Source: Heterodera schachtii (lineage: Eukaryota; Nematoda; Chromadorea; Rhabditida; Heteroderidae). From it: a stretch of 64,000 bases of DNA. Location of the stretch: contig SIJG01000099.1 in NCBI GenBank assembly GCA_023374025.1, forward strand, positions 164,906 to 228,905. Direction: 5' to 3'. The translations under genes and the position numbers were made by a program. Shown here piece after piece: positions 1-9,747 of the stretch (its first letter is position 1; each line of letters opens with the position of its first letter). The notes under the pieces were generated by a model. That model did not search any database. It had not been told where the DNA came from and worked only from the letters and a program-made list of their open reading frames with translations.

Positions 1-1082
1 ATTTCGATGGCAAAAGGGAATTGACAATTTGGAGACCAATCAAAATTTGCAAAGACTCTGTTGCTGCAGTGCCGAACTTATCTGTGCTTATCGACAAAGA
101 CAATTCTGTGCTATTTCCGTTGTCCGACCGTTCGTTGCCCAACAAAATTCGCTTTGAGGACCTTTGGATTACGTAATGCAAACATAAATTAAATTTCATT
201 TATCACCACTCACTTTCAGGTACATCGATCACTTCGTCATGGCTTTTCTCCGTTCCAATCAGCAAATTTGGGACAAAGGCACGGATTTTAGTCTGTGGAT
301 TTCTTCTTCACATGACACTGATGCCCAGCCAATTTGGGATGTTTTGGTCCGACAAATTTGGCCCATTTTTGCGCAAAACATTCGCAAATTGCAATTTTAC
401 GATGGCGATCATTTGGACAATTTGCGTCGTCTCATTTCATCAACAATTCTTACCGATCTCAACATTAATGCAATTTATTCTTATGCCCTGTTGCCCGATA
501 CAATTTGTGATGATGGACCAAAAGCAACTGCTGGCCAAGCGTTGTCCAAATGGTTGCACACGCCGAGAAAAGATGGTCAATCGAAGCTATTCAGTTTCAT
601 ATTTGATGATGATCATGCACCAAAAGCAAAAGAATTTGTCAACAATTTCAAGGAGGTATGGCCAATATTTCCGGCAAATGGCTGATTTATTGATTACCTT
701 TTAATTTTGGTTTCCCATTGTTTAGGCATTTCTCCGTGCCACCGCCACTTCTTCCGCCAACTACAAAATTCAGCTTTCTGTTTATCCGCCCTCAACGTCA
801 ATGGTGCCATTTGAATTGGTGAATGATCGAACTCAACAAAAGCTCATATTGATCAAACCAAGCGAAGATGAATGGAACGACCGATGGATAATGAAACGAT
901 GCCAAATTGGGGAGACGGCGGCGGTTCAATGGGAAGGCATAAATTTGCACCATTTGAACACTGTCTACTTTTGGCTTTTCAAACAATGTCTTGGGTGAGC
1001 AACAAAAAGCATTTAATTTGTTTCAAAAAATTCAAATTTTGTTTAATTTAGGCCATTTTCTCCGCCAGAACAACAGCAGTGA
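1..1082 (+). CDS. F-box-like family gene A, 5' end cut by window
   Basis: Member of the cyst-nematode F-box-like family; such proteins are expected to link substrates to an SCF ubiquitin ligase, but the role of this family is not established. I read exons 1..172 (tail of the F-box exon), 220..655, 726..994 and 1052..1082, all joined in phase with GT..AG introns of 47, 70 and 57 bp. Family landmarks are visible: NKIRFEDLW at the end of the first exon, YIDHFV opening the next, PIWDVLVRQIWPIFAQNIR, ALSKWLHTPRKDGQ, then VPFELVND, DRWIMKRC and ETAAVQWEG, and a short last exon ending PFSPPEQQQ-stop. No internal stops or frameshifts. The F-box core and start codon lie upstream of the window. Exon structure matches gene B at 7.9-9.2 kb almost base for base in phase. 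Confidence 0.8.
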
Positions 1083-1825
1083 TCACTACTGATCAATTAG
1101 CAGAGGAAATGAATGAATTAATTGAGAAATGATCGATCATAATTCATCAGTGATAATTATGTATTTATGAAGAAATCTCGCAAATATGTGTACATGTTAA
1201 TAAATTGGAGGTGTTAATAATGGCAAAACATGCAAAAAATGGGATCGACTCATTTCCTTACCACCGTTTCCTTACCCACGTATTTGGTTCATTTCCATAC
1301 CAAAAAATTTTCGGAAAAATTTCGACAATAGAAAAGAGGTTTTCAACAGTTGGATGCTTATCATTATCATGAATAAAAAGTCAGTTGATTTTATGTTGTT
1401 ACAGATAGTAAAATGGAATTTTTTGAAATTTTAAACAATTTTCTTAAAAAATTTGCATTAAAATACTCAAAAATTTTCCGGCGGCACCTATCAGCACCTC
1501 CGGACCCCCATTTTAAACATATTTTTGAAAAATGGAGGCTAAAATGGCAAAAATAATAATTTTTTGGCGAAAAAACGGCGAAAAACTTTGTATATACACC
1601 CCATAATTCGGGATTTCAAAAAGCAAAAATACATTCCTAAAAATGGACTGAAAAAAGAAAATACACCCTTAAATTTTAGGATTTTTAGTGCCTATTTTCC
1701 ATTTTTTAGTGCCTATTTTGGGGGTTTTTTTAGAGCCTAAGGCCTACCTATTTTGGCGGTTTTTAGTGCCTATAAATGTAATCCCTACCCATAAATATCG
1801 AATTTTTGACTTCAGCCCTCCCCAC
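1083..1825. other. AT-rich intergenic stretch
   Basis: No gene recognised. It holds a GC-rich imperfect hairpin at 1478-1503 (CCGGCGGC..CCTCCGG) and about four loose copies of a TTTTTAGTGCCTATTTT motif at 1683-1775. Confidence 0.5.
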
Positions 1826-1915
1826 CAGGGATGGCACGGAATTCCGAGTTCCGACATTTTTGGGGTCGGAATTCCGACTTCCGAAAATTTTTTGGGCCTC
1901 GGAATTCCATCCCTG
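1826..1915. mobile_element. 90-bp hAT-like MITE with exact 8-bp target duplication
   Basis: The element starts CAGGGATGG and ends CCATCCCTG, a perfect 9-bp terminal inverted repeat. It is bracketed by an exact direct repeat CTCCCCAC at 1818-1825 and 1916-1923. An 8-bp duplication together with a CAGGGATG end is the established signature of hAT-superfamily elements. The interior is built of repeated GGAATTCCGA-type words. No coding capacity, so it is non-autonomous. Confidence 0.8.
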
Positions 1916-2081
1916 CTCCCCACCCCCCGAAGTCAAGGGTCTATTGCTCCACAAAGACAGAAGAAGAATCCGTTAAAATGGTCCAAATAATTAATAAAAT
2001 AATGTGTTTTTAAATTTATTTAATCTGTTTTTGAAAACTGAAAAAACATCGGTCACTTGAAAAAATAAATTCAAAAATTTT

Positions 2082-2229
2082 GTCCAGGAAAATCCAGGTT
2101 TTTTTCTGGTTTGCCTGGACCTGGATTTTTTCCACATTTGACCTGGACCTTGATTTCCTGGACAAAAATCCAGGAAAATCCAGGTCCAGGAAAAATCCAG
2201 GCCTGCATCAAGATCCAGGTCGATCTCTA
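2082..2229. repeat. Short-motif island of CCAGG/CCTGGA words
   Basis: About 150 bp made of repeated CCAGGTCCAGG, CCTGGACCTGG and CCAGGAAAATCC words in both orientations. It ends in GATCTCTA, the reverse complement of a TAGAGATC start, like the ends of the hAT-like elements in this window. No matching left end was found, so it may be a truncated element. Confidence 0.5.
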
Positions 2230-2287
2230 GTTTTATGTTGCCAAACTAAAACTTAAAAAAATCACGAACATTTCCCGGCATTTTTAG

Positions 2288-2347
2288 CTGATGACGAATG
2301 CCAAAGATGAGCTTCTTGGTCACCCCGGAAGCAACAGCATGGCACAG
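2288..2347 (+). other. Possible isolated 60-nt internal exon
   Basis: A stretch with a good acceptor (TTTTTAG) and donor (CAG/GTAATT) encloses 20 open codons reading LMTNAKDELLGHPGSNSMAQ. The protein is not recognised and no partner exon was found nearby, so this is only a candidate exon. Confidence 0.2.
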
Positions 2348-2767
2348 GTAATTTGGATCCTCTTAAATCTTCAAGGGTTTATTAAACATCATTAACTGCT
2401 TTCACATTCGAAAATATTTCTCAATATATATTTACCCAATGCCAAAAAAAAAGTTTCAGATTATAAGGGAAAAATAATGCGAAGTCGATCGGTTTAGAAC
2501 TGTTCGAACTACATTCGAAAGACTGGCCCAAAAACGGACTTTTTTTGGATGTCTCATTTTTGAAGGCTTTTTGCATGTCTTAAAATGGGTCAAATCAAAA
2601 AATGAAACAATTTCCTCCAATCTACAAACTCTTGGCTTTCGAATGATACCAGGGTTGTTTGGGTCCGAGTCCGGGAAGTGCCCTAAAAAGGGATTACAAG
2701 CACTTTTGGTCGGGAATTTTGCCAAAAAAAGAAAGAAAGCGAAAAGGGAATTAAATGGAGTGTAGGT
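2348..2767. other. Stretch without recognised gene
   Basis: Open frames exist on both strands at 2456-2785 but neither resembles a known protein nor shows a splice pattern. I see nothing else here. Confidence 0.4.
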
Positions 2768-2848
2768 AAGCGACTCGGTGGTCAAGTGGTTAGTGTGCCT
2801 GCCTTTTGTTGTGTTGTGTCTGGGGTTCGAGTCCCATTAATTCTTATG
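2768..2848 (+). repeat. tRNA-derived SINE-like element, copy 1
   Basis: Contains a box-A-like TGGTCAAGTGG and a perfect box B GGTTCGAGTCC at tRNA spacing, with a foldable T arm. The two acceptor-stem strands do not pair, so it is not a working tRNA. It is followed by AT-rich sequence. Copy 3 at 3238-3312 matches it over nearly its whole length, including the trailing ATTAATTCT. Confidence 0.55.
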
Positions 2849-2965
2849 ATTTTCTATCCATTGTTTAGTGACAATAATTCATTCTTTTATTAAATTTATT
2901 TTTTTTTTGTTTTTTTTAATTAAAATAATTAAATAAAAATTTTTTCTGATAAAAGAAAATCTAAA

Positions 2966-3020
2966 TATTTTTAGTGTACCAGCCTTTTGTAGTGGGTTAG
3001 AGTCCCACTGCTTCAGAGTA
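2966..3020 (+). repeat. tRNA-derived SINE-like fragment, copy 2
   Basis: Shares TTTTAGTGTACCAGCCTTTT and a degraded box B (GGTTAGAGTCCCACT) with copy 1 but lacks the box A half. A partial copy or decayed remnant. Confidence 0.35.
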
Positions 3021-3237
3021 ATTTGAAAAAATATTCTATACAAAATTCTATTTTTTGTTTTTTTATTTAATTAACTTTATGGAAAAAATATTAATTATTT
3101 TAAATTTAATAAATTAGATTTATTTAAAATAAAATTTTATATTATCATATAAAATATGTAAATAACAATAAAGCAAAGAATATATTATATAAATCAAATA
3201 ATATATAAGACAAAAGTATTTACAAATACAAAACAAG

Positions 3238-3312
3238 AAATCCGGTGGACAAATGGTTAGTATGCTTTCTTTATTGGGGTACTGTCTAGGGTTCGATTCC
3301 TATTAATTCTGC
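3238..3312 (+). repeat. tRNA-derived SINE-like element, copy 3
   Basis: CCGGTGGACAAATGGTTAGT followed by a perfect box B GGTTCGATTCC and ATTAATTCT, aligned with copy 1. The acceptor stem does not pair. Confidence 0.5.
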
Positions 3313-3500
3313 TTATCAAACTTTTTAGTTTTTTTTTTGATAATTAATTACCTTTATGAAATTCGGCCCCAGCATGCTTTTCCACTATTTAGCCTTAAAG
3401 CCTCAAAAATTATTAAGAAAAACTTCAAAATTTAAACTTTTTCGCAATTTTCATGTATAACTTTTTTTTTTTTTTTGCAATTGTCTAATCGCAAAGCAAT

Positions 3501-4051
3501 AGAGACCGGACAACCGGGGTCGGAGTGGTCCCGAGTCTGGATCCCGAAGAATCCCGATCAATCCCGAACATTTTGGAAAAATGATCGGGACGGATCCAGA
3601 GTCAGGATCCCGACCGAATCCCGACCAATCCCGAAGAATTTTTTTCGTGATCCCGCGGGATTATCGGAATTTTAGGATCAAAAATTAGAACATTTAACAA
3701 CATAGCTTTAAATAGTTTTTTTTTCATTTAATCAATTAATACCATTTTTTTGTATTTTCGCTTCAATTGATCATTTTTAACAATTTTGAGAAAGGATTAA
3801 AAAATCAGATTTTTAAGATTAATTTAAAATTCAAGATCTTAAATTAAAAAATGAGATTTTTCGAAAAATTATCGTGAACTTCAATCCCGCGAGATCCCGC
3901 GTGATTGGTAAAATGGTCGGGAAGGATACCGGTTCGGGATCCCGAATGAAATCCCGATCAATCCCGATGAATATAAAAAACCGCTCGAAACGGATCCCGA
4001 GATCGGGATCTCGAAGAAATCCCGCGGGGTCCCGATCCCGTCCGGTCTCAC
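3501..4051. mobile_element. 551-bp hAT-like element with ATCCCGA-motif ends
   Basis: The left end AGAGACCGGAC and right end GTCCGGTCTCAC are inverted, sharing GAGACCGGAC. The flanks AAAGCAAT (3493-3500) and AAAGGAAT (4052-4059) match 7 of 8 bases, fitting an old 8-bp target duplication. Both terminal thirds are filled with ATCCCGA / TCGGGAT words and the middle is AT-rich without these words. Non-coding and non-autonomous. Superfamily assignment rests on duplication length and the end sequence. Confidence 0.6.
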
Positions 4052-4059
4052 AAAGGAAT

Positions 4060-4397
4060 AGCTTAGAAAAAGCTTTTAAACAAATGTTGGATTTGGATGA
4101 CCAAGAAGTTATAGAAAAAACATGCTGGGGCTGAACCGTGGAAACTGAACTGAGGTAAACCGGGCCAGACCCCTCTGCGATCTAAAAATTTTTTATTGAA
4201 GGAATCGCATAAAAATGGTACTATATATTAAGATTAATGATCCTGTCTCAGAATTTCAGGTGATCCCAAAAATGTCCAATTAACAGCTTAAAAATTGACA
4301 AAAAAAATTTCTGATCAAATTTAAAAGAATAATTTTGATTCATGGCTTACGGAAATTGATAAAAATTTAAATAAAAAAACAAAATTTGAAACTAAAA
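4060..4397. other. Stretch without recognised gene
   Basis: AT-rich sequence between the hAT-like element and the purine tract; nothing recognised. Confidence 0.4.
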
Positions 4398-5828
4398 ATA
4401 GGAAAGAAAAACAGAAAGGGGAAGAGAAAGGGGAAGAGAAAGGGAAAAAGGAATGGGAAGAGGAAAAGGAGTGGAAGAGGAAAAAGAGGAAACGAAAGGG
4501 GAAGTGAAAGCTGAAGAGAAAGTGGAAGAGAAATAAAAGAGAAAGAGGAATAGAAAGATTAAGAGAAATAGGAAGAGAAAGAGAAACAAAAAGGGGAAGA
4601 GAAAGCAGAAGAGAAGGAGGAAAAGAAAGAGGGAAACGGAAGAGAAATAGAACAGAAAGGGGAAGAGAAAGAGGAACAAAAGCGGAAAGAGAAAAGGGAG
4701 AGAAAGGAGAAAGGGGATGAGAAAAGAAAGGGGAAGAGGAGGAGAAAGGGGAAGAGAACAAGGGAAAGAGGAAGGAGCAGAGGAACAGGAGTGGAAGAGA
4801 AGGGGAAAAGAAAGAGGAAGATAAATAGGAAGAGAAAGTGGAACAAAAGGGGAAAGAGAAAAGGGAGAGAAAGGGGAAAAGAGAAGGGGAAGAGGAGTGG
4901 AAGAGGAAAAGAAAGGGAAGAGGAAAAAAAAGGGGATGAGAAAAAGGGAGGGAAGAGGAAGAGAAAGGGTGAGAAAAAGGAAAAAAGAAAGAGGAACAAA
5001 AAGGAAAGAGAAAGCAGAAGAGAAAGGGGAAACGGAAGAGAAAGCGGAAGAGAATGGGGAACAGAAAGAGGCAAAAAGGAAGGGGAAGAGAAACCGAAAG
5101 AGAAAACGGAAGAGAATAGGGAAAAGAAAGAGGGAAAAAGGAAGGGGAAGTGAACGCGGAAGAGAAAATGGAACAGAAAGGGGAAAAGGGAAGGGGAAGA
5201 GGAGTGGAAGAGGAAAAGAAAGGGGAAGAAGAAGAAAAAGGAAGACAAATAGGAAGAGAAAGTGGAACAAAAGGGGAAGAGAAAAGGAGAGAAAGGGGAA
5301 AAGGGAAGGGGAAGAGGAGTAGAAGAGGAAAAGAAAGGGGAAGAGGAAGAGAAAGGGGATGAGAAAAAGGGAGGGAAGGGGAAGAAAAAGGGAGAGAAAA
5401 AGGAAAAGAGAAAGAGGAACAAAAAGGGGAAGAGAAAGCAGAAGAGAAAGGGGAAACGGAAGAGAAAGCGGAAGAGAATGGGGAACAGAAAGAGGCAAAA
5501 GGAAGGGGAAGTGAACGCGAAAGAGAAAATGGAACAGAAAGGGGAAAAGGGAAGGGGAAGAGGAGTGGAAGAGGAAAAGAAAGGGGAAGAAGAAGAAAAA
5601 GTAAGACAAATAGGAAGAGAAAGTGGAACAAAAGGGGAAACAGAAAAGGAGAGAAAAGGGAAACGGGAAGGGGAAGAGGAGTAGAAGAGGAAAAGAAAGG
5701 GGAAGAGGAAGAGGAAGGGGATGAGAAAAAGGGAGGGAAGGGGAAGAAAAAGGGAGAGAAAAAGGAAAAGAGAAAGCAGAAGAGAAAGTGGAAAAGAAAG
5801 AGGGAAAGCTGAAGGGGAAGATGAATAG
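4398..5828 (+). repeat. 1.4 kb polypurine minisatellite (GGAAGAG-type)
   Basis: The plus strand is almost entirely A and G, built of GGAAGAGAAAGGGGAA-like words. Higher-order copies are visible: the block from 5145 recurs from about 5504 (period near 360 bp) and the block from 4970 recurs from about 5390. The minus strand therefore gives long Phe/Ser/Leu/Pro-only reading frames and the plus strand Lys/Glu/Arg/Gly-only frames, which I regard as non-genic. Long purine mirror tracts are known to favour triplex DNA. Confidence 0.9.
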
Positions 5829-6156
5829 ATTTAAAGTTTGTCTTTTCAAAAATTATTTGTTTTAGAATTATAACATTTAACAAAAAATCTTATAAAAAAT
5901 CACAAGCATATAAATAAAAATATCGCATTTAAATTAAATATAAAACAATATCGTTTTTAAATTAATTATTTGTTCATTTTCAAATTCTCATATTCCTAAA
6001 CTATGAGGACGCTTAGCGGCCAATAGATGCTTTTTGCACGCCCCAAATTATATCTCCCACTAGAGCCAGCGTTGAAAGCGCCCCCGGCGCTTTCACAGGG
6101 CCCGCAGGGCCCTGGTTTTCTAATTCAATTTGTGCTAGATTGTTTCATAAAATCCG
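5829..6156. other. Stretch without recognised gene
   Basis: AT-rich sequence with a short GC patch (CCCGCAGGGCCCTGG) near 6100. Nothing recognised. Confidence 0.4.
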
Positions 6157-6306
6157 CCATTTTAGCGATTTTTTCGACAAAACATGGCATAACTTTGCTT
6201 AAAAGCAAACAAATAAAGCTTGGCTATCGATTTATACCAAGAATATAAAAATTTTTGCCTTTAAGCAAAGTTATACCATATTTTGTCGAAAAAATTGCTA
6301 AAATGG
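6157..6306. repeat. Long inverted repeat, about 46-bp arms
   Basis: Left arm 6157-6202 (CCATTTTAGCGATTTTTTCG and on) and right arm 6260-6306 are near-perfect reverse complements around a 57-bp loop. It looks like a foldback or MITE-type element; flanking duplications were not found. It sits immediately upstream of a candidate terminal exon. Confidence 0.7.
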
Positions 6307-6319
6307 TTTTACTGCACAG

Positions 6320-6490
6320 GAGGAGGACAACGGCCAGCACATGGACATGGACATTGTCAAGTTCGCCCCGTTCAGCGAAGTTCTCAAAACGCACAAATGT
6401 GTTGAGCTTGTCGAAGTGCTGAGATCGTTTCCGAAAAATGCTGCAGAGAGTGCCGCGCATGGGCCACTGGGACAGAGTGAGGAGGGCTAA
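6320..6490 (+). CDS. Candidate 3'-terminal exon, unknown protein
   Basis: A clear acceptor (TTTTACTGCACAG) is followed by 56 open codons and a TAA. The peptide EEDNGQHMDMDIVKFAPFSE continues with a charged, non-repetitive sequence (VLKTHKCVELVEVLRSFPKN) that looks coding. I do not recognise the family. No upstream exons were found; the foldback repeat immediately upstream may have separated it from the rest of its gene, so it may be a gene fragment. Confidence 0.35.
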   Translation, partial: EEDNGQHMDMDIVKFAPFSEVLKTHKCVELVEVLRSFPKNAAESAAHGPLGQSEEG

Positions 6491-6563
6491 AACCAACATT
6501 TAGAAACAATTAAATAAATTTAAAAAATATGTATGCTTATGACCTATATTTTTACTTTTAAAT

Positions 6564-6718
6564 AGGGTTGGGCCCGACCCCTCGGGGGCAAAAAGTCGAG
6601 GAACGCCGGAGGCAGATGTCGGGTTGGGGGAATGGTCTCAAAAAATAGAACGACGGGATCGGGAGTTTGTCTGTGATCGGTCCCGAGACACGACTTTTTT
6701 TAAATCCGGGCTCTAATC
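6564..6718. repeat. GC-rich short-motif island starting TAGGGTTG
   Basis: Begins TAGGGTTGGGCCCGACCC and ends TCCGGGCTCTA, made of CCCGA/TCGGG words. It resembles the hAT-like elements here, but the flanks show no clear duplication. Confidence 0.4.
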
Positions 6719-6758
6719 AAAAACCTAAAAATATTTATTTATCCATAAATATACGAAG

Positions 6759-6850
6759 TATACCATATTTTCTCTTTTTATCCCCCGGGGGATAATTGGA
6801 GACGGCGGGATTAATGGGGACGGGGGGGATAAAAAGAGAAAATACGATAT
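6759..6850. repeat. 92-bp element with 27-bp inverted ends
   Basis: Arms 6759-6785 and 6824-6850 share TATTTTCTCTTTTTATCCCC in inverted orientation around a GC-rich core. Probably a small MITE; superfamily unknown. Confidence 0.6.
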
Positions 6851-6885
6851 ATTATTACACATTGAAATATTAAGGCGACTTTTCT

Positions 6886-6957
6886 TTGTTGAACTACGCG
6901 TTTAAAATTGCTGATGAGAATTATGCGCTGGGTCACATGATGTTGGCCTACAAAAAG
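6886..6957 (+). other. Candidate exon pair of an unknown gene
   Basis: Open codons LLNYAFKIADENYALGHMML end at AAAAAG/GTACAG. A second open block from 7070 follows an acceptor (TTTTTATTAAG) and reads ALESHFVCKKCKKQMHLDGI in phase 0. The second block runs into sequence antisense to F-box fragment C, so the gene is at best a fragment. Family not recognised. Confidence 0.2.
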
Positions 6958-7156
6958 GTACAGTAAGTGCACTTTTTACCGTACTTTCTCTAAAATTATC
7001 GTGTTCACTCTGCCATTGATACCGTAACAATATTGATTTACAAATTTGTTCAATTTAATTTTTATTAAGGCATTGGAGTCGCATTTCGTCTGCAAAAAGT
7101 GTAAGAAGCAAATGCATTTGGACGGCATTTCACCACTGTCGAAAACTAACAGCACC

Positions 7157-7495
7157 TCCACCAAAACATCGAAACGTGGCGAAAGAAGTGCCAATTTGAG
7201 GCCGAGTTGAGCATGGTCAAAAAAGGGGAAAATGTCCATCCAAACGTCAAAGCAGACCCAGCTAAAATACGGGGATAAAAATTGACAAAATTTTTAATTT
7301 AAACTATAAAAATTCTCACATTTTCCTCAAAATTCGTTTCATTTTCTTTGCCACCCGAAGACTTCGCCTTTTTCCAAGTAATGTCACAAATGAACCCATC
7401 AATTGTTGTTCGTGATGTTCACCAATTGCAGTAGAAGAAATCAGTCGGCGATTGTCGGAGGAAAACTTTTTCTTTTTTGTGACGGGCGGTGCCAT
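7157..7495 (-). pseudogene. F-box-like gene C, first two exons only
   Basis: Exon 1 (7495..7320, 176 nt) starts MAPPVTKKKKFSSDNRRLIS, has a Lys/Arg-rich tail and a donor AT/GTGAGA identical in phase to genes E and I. Exon 2 (7261..7157) reads the F-box core DVWMDIFPFFDHAQLGLKLA and ends abruptly inside codons for FDVLV, where family similarity stops at GGTGG. The acceptor context is intact, but the conserved WIC is replaced by WVC. The rest of exon 2 and exons 3-5 are absent, so this is a truncated relic. Confidence 0.7.
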
Positions 7496-7931
7496 TGAAA
7501 AATGATTTCGACTAAATGGAAATTTTTTTACCAAATTTTAGGCTTTAAATGAGCACTATTATACGTAATGGTGTCATGTGAAACACGTTATGGCTAAAAA
7601 TAAAAGTCATATTCGTCTTCAATTTCCTTTTTTTACCCAAAAAATATTATTTATTTTTTTTAAATTTGGGTCTCAAAACAGAAAAGTAAACAGAAAAGTA
7701 CCTGCATCACATATTATATATTCTACCTATATTTGATAAAGAAGAGCCATAGCAATGAAGAGTTTAGGGAATTTTGTCCTCTTTTTCAATCCATTTTCGG
7801 GACTATAAAAATGTTTATTTTTTCAATTTGCCTCTCATTATTTATAAAAAATTCCAACACAAATTACCTACATATTCTCTGTTCTTTAATCATTCGGAAA
7901 ACAGCAGCAAATTGTGCCAATTGCCACAAAA

Positions 7932-9177
7932 ATGAACCGCCGGTAATACATAAAATTACAAATTTTTCATTATTCAAATTCATTTTCCTCGCATTTTCAG
8001 TTGGTTGTGCAACGACGTTTGGATGGACATTCTCCCATCTTTTGACCGTCCCCAACTCGGACTCAAAATGGCACTTCTTTCGCCACGTTTTGATGTTTTG
8101 GTGGACAAACATTTCGATGGCCAATCCGAATTTCCAATTTTGAGAACAATCAAAATTTGCAAAGACCCTGTTGTAGCAGTGCCAAAATTAGCTGTGGTTA
8201 TTGACGAAGACAATTCAGTGGCATTTCCATTGCCCGACCATTCGTTGCACAACAAAATCCGCTTTAAATCCCTTCAGATTCAGTAATTAAAACTTAAAAT
8301 GCAATTTATTTGTCACTCACTTTTCAGTTACATCGATCACTTCGTCATCGCTTTTCTTCGTGCAAATCAACAAATTTTTCACAAATGGAACGACACCAAT
8401 TTGACTTTGGTGTTTTATTTTGCACATAGTTTTGATGTCCAACCAATTTGGGATGTTTTCGTCCGTGAACTTTGGCCCATTTTTGCGTCAAACATTCGCC
8501 ATTTTCACTTTCCTAATGCCTATGCTTTGGACAATTTGCGTCGTCGCATTTCGCCAACAATTCTCGCCGATCTCAACATTAATTCCATCTTTTCTCGTGC
8601 TCTGTTCCCCGATTCAATTCCTGATGATGGGCCAAATGCAACTGCTGGCCAAGCGTTGTCCAAATGGTTGCACACGCCGAGAAAAGATGGCCAACCGAAG
8701 CGATTGTATTGCATGTTAGCTACTGCTGGTGATGTCAACAAATTCAAGGAGGTGTGTGGCCATACACTTTCGTTAAGCAACTGATTTTGTTTTTTGTTTC
8801 CTATGGTTTAGAAATTTCTCAATGACACCACTTCTGCTCACTACAAAATTCAGTTTTCTGTTTATCCAAAGCCAATTGAGCCATTTGAGCTGGTGAATGG
8901 ACGAACCAACGAAAAGCTGACATTGATCAAACCAAGCGAAGATGAATGGGACGGGCGATGGATAATGAAACGGTGCCAAAATGGGGAGACGACGGCGGCG
9001 GTTCAATGGGAATACGACGAACAAAATTCGAGGAATTTGAACAATGTACACATTGGGCTTTACGATGTCAATACTTGCATTGGGTGAGCAACAAAAAAGC
9101 ACTTTTATTTTGTTAAAAAAAATTTAAATTTTGTTTAATTTAGGCCTTTTTCTCCGCCAGCAGAACAACAACAGTGA
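7932..9177 (+). CDS. F-box-like family gene B (340 aa), intact
   Basis: Five exons: 7932..7942, 8001..8282, 8328..8751, 8812..9083 and 9144..9177, total 1,023 nt, in frame throughout. Exon 1 codes only MNRR; the same minute exon occurs in D and F, which supports the start. Exon 2 carries the F-box-like core WLCNDVWMDILPSFDRPQLG (residues about 5-25) and SPRFDVLVD. Exon 3 starts YIDHFVIAFL and includes VRELWPIFASNIRHF and ALSKWLHTPRKDGQ. Exon 4 has EPFELVNGRTNEKLTL and GRWIMKRCQNGE. The last exon ends PFSPPAEQQQ. In the wider family such proteins are proposed substrate adaptors of SCF ubiquitin ligases in the cytosol or nucleus; that role is inferred. No signal peptide. Introns are 45-60 bp. 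Confidence 0.85.
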
Positions 9178-9747
9178 TCACTGATCAATCAGCAGAGGAA
9201 ATGAATTAATGAGAAATGATCGATCATAATTCAGCAGTGATCATTATGTATTTTATGGAGAAATCGCGTAAATTGATGTAAATGTTAATAAATTTGAGAT
9301 GTTAAAAACGGCAAAATATGCGAAAAAAGTAATTTTTTCTTCAAAAACTAAAACCATATACAAACAACTGGAAAACTCAGATTTTGAAAATTTTCAAAAT
9401 AAGCGTTCAAATATTTTCAGGTTAAATTAATCCTTTACCGGGGACGAAGCTTATAAAATTTGTTGCGATTTATTGATAGAGTTCGAAAAAACTTTTTGAA
9501 ATATAAGCCTAAAAAGGCATAATTAAAAATTTCATACAAATTTTTAAAATAGAATTCAATAAAATATTCATATATTTATATATTCGAACAAAAGAATTAA
9601 TCAATAAAAATGATTCCGACGAGAGAAAATGATAGCATTAAATCAAATTCGAATTGGTGAGATCGTCGATCATTCTCAAAAATTTGACATCGACCAAATT
9701 GCGTAATTTGAATATTTAAATAAAATAAATGCTTTTTTGTTTCTCAC
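9178..9747. other. Intergenic stretch between convergent B and D
   Basis: AT-rich, no gene seen. The first ~120 bp still resemble the 3' flank of gene A (TGATCACTGATCAAT, AGCAGAGGAAATGAAT), so A and B share duplicated downstream sequence. Confidence 0.5.

Noticed and set aside
2456..2785. 109-codon minus-strand frame
   Set aside because: Overlaps a plus-strand frame and the SINE-like region; no recognisable features.
2768..3312. Functional tRNA genes
   Set aside because: Box A and B are present but acceptor strands do not pair and no proper anticodon arm can be formed.
4321..5883. Minus-strand frames up to 520 codons rich in Phe, Ser, Leu and Pro
   Set aside because: They are the direct translation of a polypyrimidine minisatellite in several frames at once; composition, not a gene.
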